64,000 bases of DNA, taken from contig NW_008709110.1 of NCBI RefSeq assembly GCF_000327385.1, positions 2,338,830 through 2,402,829 of the forward strand. The letters are read 5' to 3'. The notes below the pieces were generated by a model that saw only the letters and a list, made by a program, of their open reading frames with translations, ran no database searches and had not been told where the DNA came from. This stretch comes from Lottia gigantea (Eukaryota > Mollusca > Gastropoda > Lottiidae). Shown here one piece after another: positions 53,956 through 64,000 of the stretch (position 1 is the stretch's first letter; every line of letters starts with the position of its first letter). Both the position numbers and the translations under genes were made by a program.

Positions 53956-55820
53956 CTAGGATTGATTATTTAGCCTCATATGATTATCAAGTATTTGAAA
54001 CATTTCAGAAGGGGATGGAATTCTACCAGTTTCTAATTTGGACCAAATTGGTACATCTGAAAATGAAAATTAAAGTGTATATTTTGAACTAGTTCTTAAA
54101 ATCTTGCATGTTTGAGTTTCATACACAGTTAATTCTGCTTATGCGATATAATGATGATGACGAATGATAAGCGAGCACCTTCATTAATAGACCATCAACA
54201 TGTATTATGCAACCATAATAATTCTCTCTTACCTCCGTTGTAGAAACGTCACATAGTTTTACAGTTAAATTAATTCAATCGATAATTAATCATATCAGTC
54301 TAAAGATATAAAATGGCCATGCCAACAAAATAATTTTAGTGTTAATTCTGACCCAATTCTCTTTCTAAAAAACTACCTCCTTTTAGAGGCCTTTTTGGAT
54401 TATTCCCTCGAGTGGTCTCTTAATACAGTTTATACTGTACTAACAAAATGTAAGAAAGTAAGATGGTATGTTAACACAATAATTTTGTTGAAAAAATATT
54501 TAAATCTCTCTATATGGCATTAAGATAATTCACATTTCCTCTTTAATGCTCAGGAATCGTAGTTTTAAACCCATGTTGATAAATAAAATTAAGGTAATTA
54601 AACCTCTTATATAGTGTGTTGTGTGCTATATCAAGTCTCTTTTTAGTATGTTTCAATTTAACCATTTTCGGGAATATTGAAATATATATCCTTACCATTA
54701 AATGATATTTCAAATGCACCAGTTGATATTAATTGACCTTCAATAGCATTACTTATAAAAAATACCATTAAACACGCATAAATCTGAAGAAAAAAAGTTA
54801 AAAGTTACTTAGAATTACTACATCTCTACTAAATTAAAGGCATAATCAATTCAACTATATTAAATTGTCCACTTTTACAGATTTTACAAATTCTACATTG
54901 CAATACAAAAGTCCTTCCATGTTCAGAAATCAAAATTTGCTTTCAATCTTTAATTCCAATATTTTGATGCATTGCTTTTGTGATTCCTGTTTTTAATGCT
55001 GAGAATCAACTTCCTTCAATCCTAGTAAGAATTTTACATGTACCTTATTCTGGGTTGCCCATTCATACACACTTGGAGTAGGGATATTTAAAAGGGTAAA
55101 GGGGTTATGACCGCTGACCACAAAGCCTATAATAACAAGCTTAGCTATGCTGAGAATCTGTGCAATCAAGGCTCTCATTGAAGGGGCTGGATATTGGCCA
55201 CCCTCAATGGTTATACCAGGAAAGCGTTGATGAATGGCCTCAGCATATTGGTCAAAGGCCCTTTTATACCCTCAGGAAACACTGAAAAAAACATTGAAAT
55301 ACATTTCAAGTAGAATCAATCATCAAAATTCATTGATTTAATGGAGTGTAGCCTATCATTCAAACTGCTTTGTCTTTTAAAATCTTAGGAGCACCTTCCC
55401 TAGCTAAAAAAAAAATGGTTTCTTTTTAAGCCTGTCCAAAACAGCCATCAGAGGTTGGTTAGAGACTGCCAGTTATGGACTAGATGATTATGAATTTCAT
55501 GTTCATTAATTTTAGTGAAACAATGGACTAGTTGACTATGACATTGTTAAATAATCCGTTAATGTTATTGAATTGATGATGATTGGTGGAGTGTTGTCTG
55601 CTTGTCACCCAACATTCCATTTCCATCCTCATATTCATGACAATACGTACCAGTACAGAAATTTCAACGTTGGCCCAGCAAATTGCACTAAGTTCGGGGC
55701 CTTAATGTCCTTTTGCCTATTAGGACTAATGGTTTCTTGGGATGATATTAAATCCCTCCATGTTAAAAATAATAAGCCAACAATCAAGCCCACCATCGAC
55801 AGGTGGCTCATATCGGCCAT
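53956..55820 (-). CDS. SELENOT: selenoprotein T, thioredoxin-like ER oxidoreductase with in-frame TGA (complete, 4 exons)
   Basis: An ER-membrane thioredoxin-fold selenoprotein involved in redox and calcium control. Exons: 55651-55820, 55044-55281, 54696-54783, 53956-54056, total 597 nt, 198 residues including selenocysteine; all phases agree. The TGA at 55272-55274 (complement) falls exactly at U in the CVSU redox motif (Cys57, Sec60), followed by GYKRAFDQYAEAI. Codon TGT for Cys57 is split by the first intron (TG|T). Other matches: LKFLYC before the motif, IEGGQYPAPS, KLVIIGFVVSGHNPF, FFISNAIEGQLISTGAFEI, DVPIWSKLETGRIPS. The N-terminus (MADMSHLSMVGLIVGLLFLT) is a signal peptide; an upstream in-frame ATG at 55898 would add 26 residues and is less likely. 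A SECIS element in the 3' UTR supports reading TGA as Sec. Divergent from MED11. Confidence 0.96.
55272..55274 (-). other. UGA selenocysteine codon of SELENOT
   Basis: The TGA stands where vertebrate SELENOT has Sec in CxxU, inside an otherwise open, conserved exon. Insects such as Drosophila have Cys there, so this lineage has kept Sec. Confidence 0.95.
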
Positions 55821-56063
55821 CTTTACTGCAACTGACCTAATTAACAGCTGGGAACGTACAGATGCAGCATGAATTATTAAAAGAAACGAAATTTTCATAT
55901 GGTTTGATTTCTATTTTTGATCGAAAAAATCCAGTAAACCCTCTTTTGCCACAAAATAATGTTTATAATCTTGAGATGCCTTTATAACTTAATAGAATTT
56001 TGAGAAAGTGTTTCACTGTTGAATCAAATCACCAGAGAACCAGCAGAGTGATTCGGACTCAAC
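55821..56063. promoter_or_regulatory. putative bidirectional promoter between SELENOT and MED11
   Basis: The start codons at 55820 (-) and 56064 (+) are 243 bp apart and the genes diverge. Core promoters for both must lie here unless 5' UTR introns exist. No TATA box stands out. Confidence 0.65.
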
Positions 56064-57169
56064 ATGGCGGCGACTGGAGGACCTAGGGACAAAATAGTTT
56101 CACTAGATAGAATTGAATCTAGCATTTTTGCTGCCATTAATAGTGCAGGTATAGAACGGTTTTATTAAACGGTTAAAAAGCATTATTTGATATTCTCAGT
56201 TTCAGGTATTTAGTGTGCCTATCTGACCGGCTTTCCACTAGTCTCTGGCACTTTTGGTGCGGCCTATGACCGAAATGGAGCACGTTTAAACCCTTTGTAC
56301 AAGTGCGTCACATAGGAGAGGCTATGGCCAGTGTTTACAAGAGTTGGATTTTAATCTTAATCGCCATCTGTGTTAAGTAAACCTATAACTTCAAATATAA
56401 TAGAAATATCAATTTAATTTAGTTGTTAAAGTCAACCCGTCTTCAGAATCTTACTATTCATTGTTGATTAGGCCTATTATTTCTTCAACTGTAGAGTAGG
56501 TTTGATAACCTTATGGATAAATAAAACCATATAATTTGGGTTTTTTTGTCAGTTACAATACAAGTATAAGCTATTTTCTTAAAAAATGTTTGAATTTTCT
56601 TTTAGGTCATGCTATTCAAGAATTATCTAAAGACAAACCAGTGTCAAAACAAACAGAACAGCACACCACAGCCTTCTTAAAAACATTACAAGACATAGAA
56701 ACTGGTCTTTCTCAACAAATAAATTATTTAACACAAGTCTCTACTGGTAGGTATATGGATGTGTATGGCAGTGAAAAGACTGGAACTTTAATGTTTGGTG
56801 TTTGCAAGTGTAGCTACAACATAATATTATACAATAATACAACTTTTATCAGTGTCTGTTTTTCATGGGAAATTAGTATGGCTATGCTTTTAATGGTCCA
56901 AGTCATGGCAGGGGGGGACTGTTTTTTTTTTATCTTTTCCATCCATTATGACTATTTATTGTTATAATTTTTATTCCCTTATAGGTCAGCCTCATGAAGG
57001 TTCGTGTTATGCTGCACAAAAAGATCTCCAAATGGCCTTTCATAGAATAGAACATGTGAAAAGTCGATTAACAGAATTAGATAAATTGAAAAATGAACAT
57101 TTACATTTAAGACAAGCTCAGGCTCAGGGTATGATAAGAAGTTATTCATTGCCAGAACAACCTCATTGA
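56064..57169 (+). CDS. MED11: MED11, Mediator complex head-module subunit 11 (complete, 3 exons)
   Basis: A small Mediator head subunit, partner of MED22, contacting general transcription factors. Exons 56064-56148, 56606-56746, 56985-57169 total 411 nt, 136 residues, phases agreeing at both G|GT joins. The start MAATGGPRDKIVSLDRIES leads into a helical protein. Family matches: SSIFAAINSAG, IQELSKDKPVS, QQINYLTQVSTGQPHEGS (the strongest; human ends this with ATGQPHEGSSY) and AAQKDLQMAFHRIEHV. The C-terminus is about 20 residues longer than in human. The poly(A) signal AATAAA is at 57743-57748. Confidence 0.95.
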
Positions 57170-57765
57170 ATAGTGAATCTTAAGACCTCTGTAGAGTTAA
57201 AGTTATAACTTGGTCAGCCATTGAACTTAAGATTATTTCAAAGAAATAACCTAGAATGAAAGAAGCAGAGAATGTAAGAATCCTATTTTACAAGAATAAG
57301 ATGACTATATTCTGAACTATTCTATAACTGAGTCAACTGGTATGAAGAGGAAAGATTTATGCAAAGACACCACACGTTTTATTAACACAAATGGTTTTAA
57401 AAATATATCAACTTGATTGCTGGTGTTTTAAGCCTTTTAAGTTGCTGGATAATGGATATGTATGACATCATTTTACATTTATATACATTATGCTTTGAAA
57501 TGAAATATACAATGTAATGTGTGCATGTTTAAGAATATGAAACTTTTACCACCATTCTTAAAATTCTCTATGGTATATTAAGTTACTGACTGGATTTTGT
57601 TTTAATCAAAATATGTATGACACTAAGATTTCGAATTCTCATACTGGTTTTTCATTTCATCATGTGTACCAGTATGTATTGCATGGAATATTTGTGTGAA
57701 CTGTAAAGAAAATGTTTTCATTATCAGACTGTTTTATATGATAATAAAATTTCAAGCAAATTTAC
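57170..57765 (+). other. MED11 3' UTR
   Basis: Non-coding, AT-rich, ending just after AATAAA at 57743-57748. No other feature is seen. Confidence 0.6.
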
Positions 57766-57824
57766 CTTGTCCTTTATCCTGGCATTCTGGTTCAAATACG
57801 GGAGATACAGAAGAAATGATACGT

Positions 57825-59035
57825 GATGTGAATTAAAGCATTTTATTTCGTTAGTTTCCATTTTAAAACAAAACAGATGAAATATAAACTAGGTCTGATT
57901 ATAACTATGGGAATGTTAACAAAAACAAAATATACAATGAAAACCTATATAACATATAAATATGCACATTATATTTCTCTCTTCATGTATGTTAAGTAAA
58001 TCTACTTATATTGCAATGTACTAAAAATAGTATCTACTAAAACTTCAATCTCTAAAGGTAATAAAAAGGCTAATTCTTAATTTTGAACATTACTATTCTT
58101 AATAGGAATTTAACAATCTTAGTGCCATATGTTATTTTTGGTTAAAATTATATACATTAGTATAACTGTATTTTCTTATCACTTTCTAATAAATTTTAGA
58201 AAATGAACACATTTCTTCTGAACTAATATATTGTATACTACATAGAATTAAATATTCACATTCTAAATACAAGATGATATTCATCTATGGCTTCTATCAT
58301 ATCCATCAATAATACTATAACAAAGATAGTAGATTATGCCTAACACCGCCCAATTTTTTACCAAGTCTTTATTTAATCAGTTGAAAAAATACACATTGTA
58401 GAGTATTTCAGAGGAAATGTACATAGATGGACATGATTGCAGACAATATAAGTCAACATAGAGAGATGTGGTGACATATTAAAGCTTGTCAAACCATAAT
58501 ATTGAACTCATTTGATTGAAACTTAAAAAAGTTTTTCAGATCTTTACATATAATACTAAGTGTAAGGTAGTCCTTTGCCATAAAACAACAAAATACTGAT
58601 GATAAAAACTAAAAGTCTGTTATCTTTGTAATTAGTTACAGAATATAGAAATTACTTACATAGAATACATGATTAACAAATAACAATGTTAAAACAGACA
58701 ATACTAATTCTACACTATTTCGTTGGTTATATAAAAAAAAATCACAGTTATACAAATATTATCAAAAATATTTATTGTTTTTACTTTGATTGGTAAATAA
58801 AGTTTTTTTCATAGAAAAGCTGAGGCTATAGCAATTTCACAGCTAGCATTTCCCTTCAAATTTCAATTGAGATAAACTATTAACAAGTCTAAATTACGGT
58901 AGTTTGTCATGGATTATGCAGACCAAAACCACAGTCCAGAATGAGTGACCTTAAATACAGTCCATGGACAAAGCATTCTGATAATTTTAATTTTATTTGA
59001 ATTAAAAACATATTCTGGGTATCCTTTTCACTGAA
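57825..59035 (-). other. probable 3' UTR of the SHIP gene
   Basis: A minus-strand AATAAA (complement 57842-57847) lies 1.2 kb after the SHIP stop. If used, the MED11 and SHIP mRNAs end within about 60 bp of each other, tail to tail. Confidence 0.5.
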
Positions 59036-62000
59036 TTAGTTCTCGCTAGATTTCATTTCATGTAAACTTTTCTGTATTCTATTCCAATGCTCAGTATTAC
59101 GGATTCCTAGTTTTAACAAGTCAGACATATTCAAATCTAAAACTTGAGACATGGTATCTAATCTTCTTTTTTGGAAAGATTTAATATGTTCTTCAAGACC
59201 AAGTCCTGTCAACCATTCTGAAGTTGTTTTTGGTTTGATGAGTTCAGCATAAGCTGGTTTCTTTTCTAATTTATCAATCTACAAAATAGAAAATATTTAT
59301 TAGAAAATATTAAGCATAGTTTTTGATGCTCTCATCAAGAGAAAAAAGTACAAAATCAAAATGGAATTTACGCATCTGGTATTTTTGTTTTGAAGCCTTT
59401 CAAATTTATGAAATTGATCAAAAGACTTACTATTGATGGTTTGGTTTTGCGTGGTAATGGGGGAGGTAACTCTTTACCAACATTAACATTAACATAGGAT
59501 GGCGAAGACATTGGGGCCGAAGATAGAACACAAGGGAAATTATTTAACAACACTGGTGGTGAGTCTAGAGATTTCACTATCACTGGATTGGATGTAGACA
59601 CAACAGGCATAACTTGTCTCTGAGATGCTTGTAGACTCGATTGTCCCATAATAGGTTTATTTCTACGAGCTGGAGCCACAGGACTACCAGATCCTGTCAT
59701 TCCATTGGTTGTTTTATTCACAGTACTACTAGTCGTGGACCAATCACTATCACTTCCACTGTTCGAGACAATATTACCAATGAACACATCATCTGAAGTT
59801 AAAACACCCCTGGTTGTGGGTAATGGAGAAAATGAACGATTGGAATTAAACCCTCCATTAGATTCAGTTCGTTTATCAAAGAAAGGTGTATCTGGTAACC
59901 ATTCTTCTGGATCATGATATTCTGTATCTAAAGCTACCAGTTCTAAAAATAGAAAATATCACAATTATTAACTTGTCTATAAGTTCAGACCAAATACAAG
60001 ATCCAGGTTGTCTCAAGAATGCCATACTTCAGTGACTACAAAAACCTTCAGTGACAACAAACTCATAATAAAAGAAAACATTTATTTATTTGAAAACAAA
60101 ATTCACGTAAAAATTGAGAATTTTAAATTCTAAAAGATAACATACCATACGTTTTTCTGGATTTGCTGGATTTATTCTGTGATGAACCCAGGATAAGTTT
60201 CATTTCACCTCTACAATATTATAAGATATTTTCAATATAGATAAGATACTTGCAGTATAAAACTATTCATGCAATATAAAAATAAACATACAACTATACT
60301 TGCAGTATAAAACTATACTTGCAGCATAAAAAACTATACTTGCAGTATAAAACTATACTTGCAGTATAAAACTATACTTACAGCATAAAAAACTATACTT
60401 GCAGTATAAAACTATACTTGCAGTATAAAACTATACTTGCAGTATAAAAAACTATACTTGCAGTATAAAAAACTATACTTGCAGTATAAAACTATACTTG
60501 CAGCATAAAAAACTATACTTGCAGCATAAAAAACTATACTTGCAGTATAAAACTATACTTGCAGTATAAAACTATACTTGCAGTATAAAACTATACTTGC
60601 AGCATAAAAAACTATACTTGCAGTATAAAACTATACTTGCAGTATAAAACTATACTTGCAGTATAAAACTATACTTGCAGTATAAAAAACTATACTTGCA
60701 GTATAAAACTATACTTGCAGTATAAAACTATACTTGCAGTATAAAAAACTATACTTGCAGTATAAAACTATACTTGCAGTATAAAACTATACTTGCAGCA
60801 TAAAAAACTATACTTGCAGTATAAAACTATACTTGCAGTTTAAAACTATACTTGCAGTATAAAACTATACTTGCAGTATAAAACTATACTTGCAGTATAA
60901 AAAAACTATACTTGCAGTATAAAACTATACTTGCAGTATAAAAAACTATACTTGCAGTATAAAACTATACTTGCAGTATAAAACTATACTTGCAGTATAA
61001 AAAACTATACTTGCAGTATAAAACTATACTTGCAGTATAAAAAACTATACTTGCAGTATAAAACTATTCATGCACTATAAAAATATACTTGCAATATAAT
61101 AAGATACTTATTGTAAAACTAAAACTAAAATGGAGAATTCAATGGTTTGAAATAATATAGATAAATATTCTTACTTGATTCGGCCTGTTTCTTCACCATT
61201 ATGGGTTAAGACAGAATCAAAATGATGAGCATCATTATCAAACATATTCTTCAAAGATATAACACATTCACCTAGAATGTAGAAACTTAATTTTCATTCT
61301 AATTCAGTTTGATATCGTCTGAGTTTGAGAAAAGCTGACAGTTTATGCCTGTGTTCCTATTGTTTGTAATGAAATGGTGTTTTACATCCTAGCAGCATCT
61401 TATGCTAATGAAGACGGGCAATGCCATACATACCATATGATTCGTTATCAGCCCCCATACTCTTAACTGCTATAACAATATGTTGTTCTTCTAAATATTC
61501 TTGATCACCAAATAATGGACGTAACTAAAAGACATCAAACCAAATATTGGTAAATGTATAGTAAACTATAAATATGAACAACATGCATCTAATTTATCTC
61601 ATATCACTCAAAAGATCTTCCTCTAATGCATTATGAATTAGTACATTTCAACCAGATACATGAACAACTTTTTTAGTTTAATGTGAGATTTATTCTACAT
61701 GCTACTAACTAGCATATCAGTTCTATGATGTCTTTATTGTAGTTTCTGATACACATCATGACTACTAGATCCATATTCAGATTAACATAGTGTAAGAGAT
61801 AAGATTATCCAGTTTCAATGTATATTTACCTCTGGTAGATTCTCTTTGCACCAAATTGGACATGAATAAAAACCAGTTTTATTTTCAGAAAAGGCCTTGT
61901 TCGATTCACAACAAATTATATCTGTAATAATATGAATCAGTCAAAAAATAGAAGAACATATAATTCAAATGATGTTGTGTTTAGTTTTATGATTTAATTT

Positions 62001-63507
62001 CTGAACAATTTTTTCGATATCCTTAAAAAACTGACACACATCATTTAATAGTCAATTAATTCCAAGATCATATTGCTCGTAATAAATATAAATTGAAAAT
62101 GAAATACTAACCAGCAAGACATGCTGAATAAAACTCTAATATGAAAAATTGTCGACAGCATGTCTTCACCTGAAAAACAAAACAATTACATGTATATATC
62201 AATTCATAAATATTCAAATACCTAATTAGTATTTCTACTCTTGGTCACTAATAATAATATTTTACCACATTTCTATTATGTATAAATAATATAAATTTAT
62301 TTGGACAATGCTAGTGCTTTGTCTACTGTAGTGAAAAGTCATTGTAAATGATATCAATACCTGAGCTTCTATTCTGTTAAATACAATTCTACAGGACACT
62401 TTCTCTGACAGTGATGTTCGACTCTGGACAAATTGAGAAGCCACACCCACATTAAATGAAGCAAACACTGGTCTATGATCACTGTTTAACATATTTTCTA
62501 CACAACCTATATCAACAATACAATCACTTTAAATTTTTAATACAGATTATTTCAAAGGGTAAATGAAGGCAAAACCAGAAAAACACAAATTATTCAAATG
62601 CTTTGACTCTTAAGAGTCAAAAGTTCAAATTGAGTGCAAGTCTCATTTCATCTTTAGCTTTCAAAAATTACACAAAGAAAATCTTCTGAATAATTTATTA
62701 TCAAATAATTTACCATATGCAGTATTTTCTATGAAAGTACCAGGGAAGGAATGCCATAAAATTCTATCACACCAAGAAGGGTTGTTGATCCTTTCCTGAA
62801 ATAGAAGATATATATGAGTATTGGTATCTGTGATATACCAACTCTGACATTTAGAAATATCCATAATAAGGGATGCACATTATTTAAAGTTAAAAAGATT
62901 TTTTGTTGCTTACACAATATATTTGAAGTGGAATTGGCTTTACAATTTCTTCCCTGCTTCTTTAGGTTCAGATAAGTCCAATTCATGTAATATTTTAATT
63001 CCAAATCATTAAACAGATATCTTCAATTAATTTAATATGGTATTTGGTCATTTAAGTCCATTCTAATGTATGAAAGAATAAATTACTTACTCCAGTTTTC
63101 TTGATTTTCTTCCAATCATATTCATAGCCCTCCTTATATCTGACTAACTTATATGTTGGCATAAAACTTATTTCAGATTCATCTAGAAACAAGACATTGA
63201 ATATGAATAATTACCATAACACATTTATTGAGTTTATTAAATGCCAATAATCATCTTATCATTATCATTTAAATCTCTTGAATTTGCTCTATTTATGAGT
63301 AAGGACTAGGGATAAAAGTATAATTTTGATGTAAATCTCTTGAATTTGCTCTATTTAAGAGTAAGGACTAGAGATAAAAGTATAATTTTGATATAAGATG
63401 AACATACTGAATGTATAGAAGGCTTTCTTATCAAACTGAACTTTACGTAGTTGATCTTTCTCTAATAAATAACTAATATCCCTTTCTTCTGCCTTCTTCA
63501 ATACAAC
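59036..63507 (-). CDS. INPPL1: SHIP-type SH2-inositol 5-phosphatase, C-terminal half (5' part outside the window)
   Basis: Dephosphorylates PI(3,4,5)P3 at the 5 position. Visible exons: 63408-63507, 63091-63182, 62714-62795, 62361-62506, 62112-62169, 61830-61921, 61434-61524, 61175-61271, 60146-60210, 59431-59942, 59036-59278; in total 525 residues plus stop, all phases agreeing. In order: the end of the 5-phosphatase domain with NPSWCDRILW and the SDHRPVFASF motif, then a C2-like domain (LEFYSACL, QHIVIAVKSMG, EETGRIKGEMK). Next come EYHDPEEWLPDTPFF, a Ser/Pro-rich linker with the SH3-type motif ELPPPLPRKTKP, and a C-terminal SAM domain (TSEWLTGLGLEEHIKSFQ, LDLNMSDLLKLGI). The SAM domain points to the SHIP2/INPPL1 layout; invertebrates usually have one SHIP gene. 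SH2 and the first half of the phosphatase lie beyond 64000. Introns carry satellites. Confidence 0.93.
60290..61075. repeat. 19/21-bp palindromic tandem repeat in a SHIP intron, about 40 copies
   Basis: The unit is ACTATACTTGCAGTATAAA (19 bp) with a frequent 21-bp form carrying two more A. There are about 40 copies with minor variants (GCATAAA, GTTTAAA). Each unit contains the inverted repeat TATACT-TGC-AGTATA, so each can form a hairpin. It fills the intron 60211-61174 almost edge to edge. Confidence 0.97.
61360..61432 (-). repeat. tail fragment of the SINE-like family beside a SHIP exon
   Basis: AATGAAATGG, GTTTTACATCC and GCTAATGAAGACGGGCAATG match, inverted, the 3' end of the element at 13540-13590 and copy 2 at 41920. 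It ends right at the donor side of exon 61434-61524. Confidence 0.6.
63271..63394. repeat. 62-bp tandem duplication in a SHIP intron
   Basis: Two head-to-tail copies (63271-63332 and 63333-63394), starting AAATCTCTTGAATTTGCTCT and differing at three or so positions, just upstream (plus-strand right) of exon 63091-63182 and 14 bp left of exon 63408-63507. Confidence 0.95.
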
Positions 63508-64000
63508 CTATATTATAGAAATATAATAATCAATATTAGGTTCATATCATAAATAACAATGAGTTCTATCAACATTTTTGTAGAATGAAGATGACCTTTA
63601 CAGCAATAAAACAACATTACACTGCTCATATAAGATAATTATCATTAACCTTTATTAGAAAGACATGAGTTAAGTATACTATAGTGAAAGCATAAAGTAA
63701 AATTTAACATCAATCTATGCCTCTTTAGAATTTGTTCATTCATGAAGGTCAGCTATGAGTAAATTTTTAATGAAGGTTACTATCCAACACAGAAACCGCT
63801 ATATCGGTTCTTTCTTATATGAATTTTACTAACAGTTAGTTCTGTTACTAAAAAACACCTTATGATAATCAAAAGTTATCTCTGTTTTGTGACCTAGGCC
63901 AGTGCTTTTATTGGAATTTTAAAATCTCAATCTCACTCTAACAGATCTTTTTCTAACTTTAATTCTTAATGCAGTAATTGACTTGAAAGTGATTTAATTC
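63508..64000. other. SHIP intron sequence to the window edge
   Basis: No further SHIP exon could be recognised; the expected GDLNYR-type segment of the phosphatase is not present, so the next exon lies beyond the window. Confidence 0.6.

Noticed and set aside
55821-55898. Upstream start codon of SELENOT at 55898
   Set aside because: It would place extra residues before a good signal peptide at 55820 and leave only about 165 bp to MED11; possible but less likely.

Overview
The window is AT-rich genomic DNA from an invertebrate animal with short exons, GT-AG introns and many dispersed repeats. The proteins read best against bilaterian families. The repeat families (a tRNA-type SINE, a SINE-like element with the core 'TGTGCACGTTAAAGATCCC', and foldback pieces with 'TACGCCCAC...GTGGGCGTA' ends) look molluscan. 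A mollusc, perhaps a gastropod, is my best guess; the species cannot be told from the sequence. No phylogeny was run.

Left part (1-14.3 kb): the last two coding exons of a Prrx-type paired-related homeobox gene (+), a 29-bp satellite, a three-exon gene for a small secreted protein with two chitin-binding peritrophin-A domains (-), then repeats. Middle (14.3-27.6 kb): PELP1 (-, 16 exons, complete) and WRAP53/TCAB1 (+, 10 exons, complete) are head to head over 463 bp, followed by EMC5/MMGT1 (+, 4 exons). From 30.3 to 42.5 kb lies a ten-exon mitochondrial carrier of the SLC25A14/SLC25A30 (UCP5/KMCP1) type (-). Its fifth coding intron is almost wholly filled by a young, decayed BEL/Pao LTR retrotransposon in the opposite orientation. 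At 44.3-45.5 kb is a 5'-truncated Penelope-like element with inverted ends that keep a hammerhead-ribozyme-like core.

Right part (47.4-64 kb): TMEM126 (-) and a diverged TMEM126-like neighbour (-), then selenoprotein T (-), whose in-frame TGA is matched by a SECIS element about 400 nt after its stop codon. MED11 (+) is head to head with selenoprotein T over 243 bp. MED11 converges tail to tail with a SHIP-type inositol 5-phosphatase (-, INPPL1-like with a C-terminal SAM domain), whose 5' part runs off the right edge. A 19/21-bp palindromic satellite fills one SHIP intron.

The genes are housekeeping functions rather than one pathway: ribosome assembly (PELP1), telomerase/scaRNA trafficking (WRAP53), ER membrane insertion (EMC5), mitochondrial transport and complex I assembly (carrier, TMEM126), ER redox (SELENOT), transcription (MED11) and phosphoinositide signalling (SHIP). 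Exon structures were worked out by hand from splice sites, reading-frame phase and family similarity; full-length spliced frames close exactly for nine genes. I found no convincing wholly new system. The most notable items are the SECIS/TGA pair, the ribozyme-like Penelope ends, the palindromic satellite and the retroelement nested in the carrier gene.
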